23,874 bases of DNA from CAMAXB01 sp964476565. GTDB taxonomy: Bacteria; Verrucomicrobiota; Verrucomicrobiia; Opitutales; Opitutaceae. Location of the stretch: assembly GCA_964476565.1 (NCBI GenBank), contig CAYZBG010000075.1:1-23874 (forward strand), written 5' to 3'. Shown here piece by piece: positions 22,700 to 23,874 of the stretch (positions are counted from its first letter, which is position 1; each line of letters opens with the position of its first letter). The position numbers and the translations under genes were made by a program. The notes beneath the pieces are model-generated. The model was not told where the DNA came from, did not search any database, and saw nothing but the letters and a program-made list of their open reading frames with translations.

Positions 22700-23590
22700 A
22701 TGATCGTCCTGCCGGATTACTTGAAGCCCTTGGAACGCCTGACCCGCCCTTTTCCCCGCGAGGCAGTTGAAGCGGCGATTGCGCGCCGCGAGGAGGCGAC
22801 GCCGTATCTGTTGGAGGCGCTAAACTGGGCGGCAGACCATCCTGCCGAGGTGGAGCACGACGTCATGATTCACGTCTTTGCCCTCTATCTTCTGGCGCAG
22901 TTCGGCGAAACTCGCGCCTTGGAGGCGGTCGTGCGAATCGCCCGATCCCCCGACGTGGAACGCCTGCTGGGCGATACAATCACCGAGGGTCTCGGAGCAA
23001 GTCTGGCGACGCTCGCGGACCGCGATCTGCGCCCCATCCAGATGCTGATCGAGGACGAGAAAGCCGATGCGTTTGCCCGCGGTGCGGGGATTGACGCCCT
23101 CGGCGCCATGGTGCTGGCCGGCAAGCTGACGCGAAATGAACTCTCGTCCTATCTGGGAACACTCTTCAAGGGCCGCCTGGCCCGCACGTATTCCCACGTC
23201 TGGGATGCACTCGTAGGCCTCTGCGCCGATCTGAGCATGGTGGAACACCTGGAAGAGATCCGGACCTGTTTCGACGAAGGCTTGCCGGACTTCGGTTACG
23301 AAGACCTGGAAGGCATCGAGCAGCGAATACAGGCCGGCAGGCCCGACGACTTCGCGCAGCAAAATTACCGTCTGATCGACGACACCGTGAACGAAATGGC
23401 CTGGTGGGCTTGTTTTTCGGAGAAATCGCGCTGGGAGCCAACGGAGCCCGACCTTGCGAAGGCTGCAACGCTGCTCCCTCGCCCGTACGAATCGCCGGTG
23501 CCGTATGCCCGGCCCTCTCCGAAAGTCGGTCGGAACGATCCGTGTCCTTGCGGTAGCAAGAAGAAATTCAAGAAGTGCTGCGGTGCCTGA
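22700..23590 (+). CDS. DUF1186 protein with C-terminal SEC-C zinc motif
   Basis: 296 residues from the ATG at 22700; a GTG at 22682 would add six residues. The body (about 1-250) is an alpha-helical HEAT-like DUF1186 domain (EEATPYLLEALNWAADHP, HVFALYLLAQFGETRALE). The C-terminus, VGRNDPCPCGSKKKFKKCCG, is a complete SEC-C metal-binding motif. The role is unknown; SEC-C tails are shared with SecA and many housekeeping or regulatory proteins. It is soluble with no signal peptide. It lies outside the defence block on the opposite strand and probably marks the return to ordinary chromosome. Confidence 0.92.
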   Translation: MIVLPDYLKPLERLTRPFPREAVEAAIARREEATPYLLEALNWAADHPAEVEHDVMIHVFALYLLAQFGETRALEAVVRIARSPDVERLLGDTITEGLGASLATLADRDLRPIQMLIEDEKADAFARGAGIDALGAMVLAGKLTRNELSSYLGTLFKGRLARTYSHVWDALVGLCADLSMVEHLEEIRTCFDEGLPDFGYEDLEGIEQRIQAGRPDDFAQQNYRLIDDTVNEMAWWACFSEKSRWEPTEPDLAKAATLLPRPYESPVPYARPSPKVGRNDPCPCGSKKKFKKCCGA

Positions 23591-23600
23591 ATGCGCACGG

Positions 23601-23624
23601 ACGGCCGTCGGGGCGAGCGGCCGT
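23601..23624 (+). terminator. Weak stem-loop after the DUF1186/SEC-C gene
   Basis: ACGGCCG (23601-23607) and CGGCCGT (23618-23624) pair as a 7-bp stem 10 nt after the stop codon. No U-tract follows, so intrinsic termination is doubtful. Confidence 0.25.
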
Positions 23625-23748
23625 GTCGACGCATGCCAGCGACCGCAGAAAGCGGCCCACGCGGTTCGACTGAAGCCGCCTTCGACGGGTCCTGCTTTTT
23701 CAGATGGCTACAGGCAGGCCTGGCCATACGATTGAGGTCGAATACCCC

Positions 23749-23874
23749 ATGAATCCCACCTTGCTCCGCCCGGGCAGCATCGCAGCCCTTCTGTCCGTCC
23801 TTCTCTTCCTTGCGAACCCCGCCCCGGCGCACGCCGCCTCCGCCGACGACCGGTACGTGCCGGGTCCCGATGCG
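23749..23874 (+). CDS. Start of a secreted or periplasmic protein, cut by the window end
   Basis: 42 codons are visible from the ATG at 23749. The N-terminus is a clear Sec signal peptide: MNPTLLRPG, a hydrophobic core (SIAALLSVLLFLAN) and a signal peptidase I-type site after APAHA (about residue 29). GAGGT lies 10 nt upstream as a possible ribosome binding site. The mature part seen (ASADDRYVPGPDA) is too short to assign a family. Confidence 0.65.
   Translation, partial: MNPTLLRPGSIAALLSVLLFLANPAPAHAASADDRYVPGPDA

Noticed and set aside
1..23874. tRNA, rRNA, insertion sequences or integrase genes
   Set aside because: None was recognised. The island shows no transposase, terminal inverted repeats of an IS, or tRNA-like attachment site within the window.

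Overview
The window looks like one large defence island from a high-GC bacterium. Likely candidates are the Verrucomicrobiota (Opitutae-like) or a neighbouring phylum. Clues are the strong GC3 bias, the scarcity of Shine-Dalgarno motifs, a four-helix-bundle gene carrying AT-rich 'LKSKISNLKS' repeats, and the type I-G/Wadjet gene content. The phylum is an inference, not a demonstration. Nearly everything between about 1.0 and 20.0 kb is on the minus strand.

Layout. 28-798: CRISPR array of 11 identical 36-nt repeats, running off the left edge. 799-1022: probable leader. 1023-3337: cas2 and a cas4-cas1 fusion. 3361-10227: a complete type I Wadjet operon (jetA-B-C-D), with an unrecognised gene just upstream (10271-10900). 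10957-13498: accessory genes (four-helix-bundle protein, pRiA4b ORF-3-like protein, VapBC toxin-antitoxin, SIMPL-domain protein). 13545-19799: type I-G (formerly I-U) effector genes csb2 (Cas5-Cas6), csb1 (Cas7) and a cas3-csb3 fusion (helicase, HD nuclease and Cas8-like subunit in one chain). 19811-20032: a broken 5' fragment of a second, different cas3. 20033-20166: AT-rich divergent promoter region. 20167-21084, plus strand: DUF3368 PIN-like toxin gene, a degenerate mini-CRISPR, then a UPF0175 antitoxin gene. 21302-22381: WYL regulator (minus). 22700-23590: DUF1186/SEC-C protein. 23749-end: start of a secreted protein.

The most exciting element is the mini-CRISPR at 20684-20793. It has a pseudo-repeat matching 30/36 positions of the array repeat with an intact 8-nt handle. 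A 38-nt pseudo-spacer follows, within the 35-40 nt range of the real spacers. A second pseudo-repeat matches 23/36 positions and keeps the 8-bp hairpin in exact register. The first 18 nt of the pseudo-spacer match 15/18 positions of 20100-20117, next to a TTT motif. That target lies in the divergent promoter between the cas operon and the DUF3368 toxin, and two of the three mismatches fall at positions 6 and 12, which type I Cascade does not read. The architecture is that of CreA/CreR crRNA-like RNAs. It suggests that the type I-G complex represses its own operon and/or a protein PIN toxin that also has a protein antitoxin gene. This would be an RNA-plus-protein double-guarded addiction module for a type I-G system.

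Working model: effector, Wadjet and adaptation genes form a co-oriented island combining anti-phage (CRISPR) and anti-plasmid (Wadjet) immunity. The island is autoregulated and made addictive by the crRNA-like RNA/toxin module and by VapBC.
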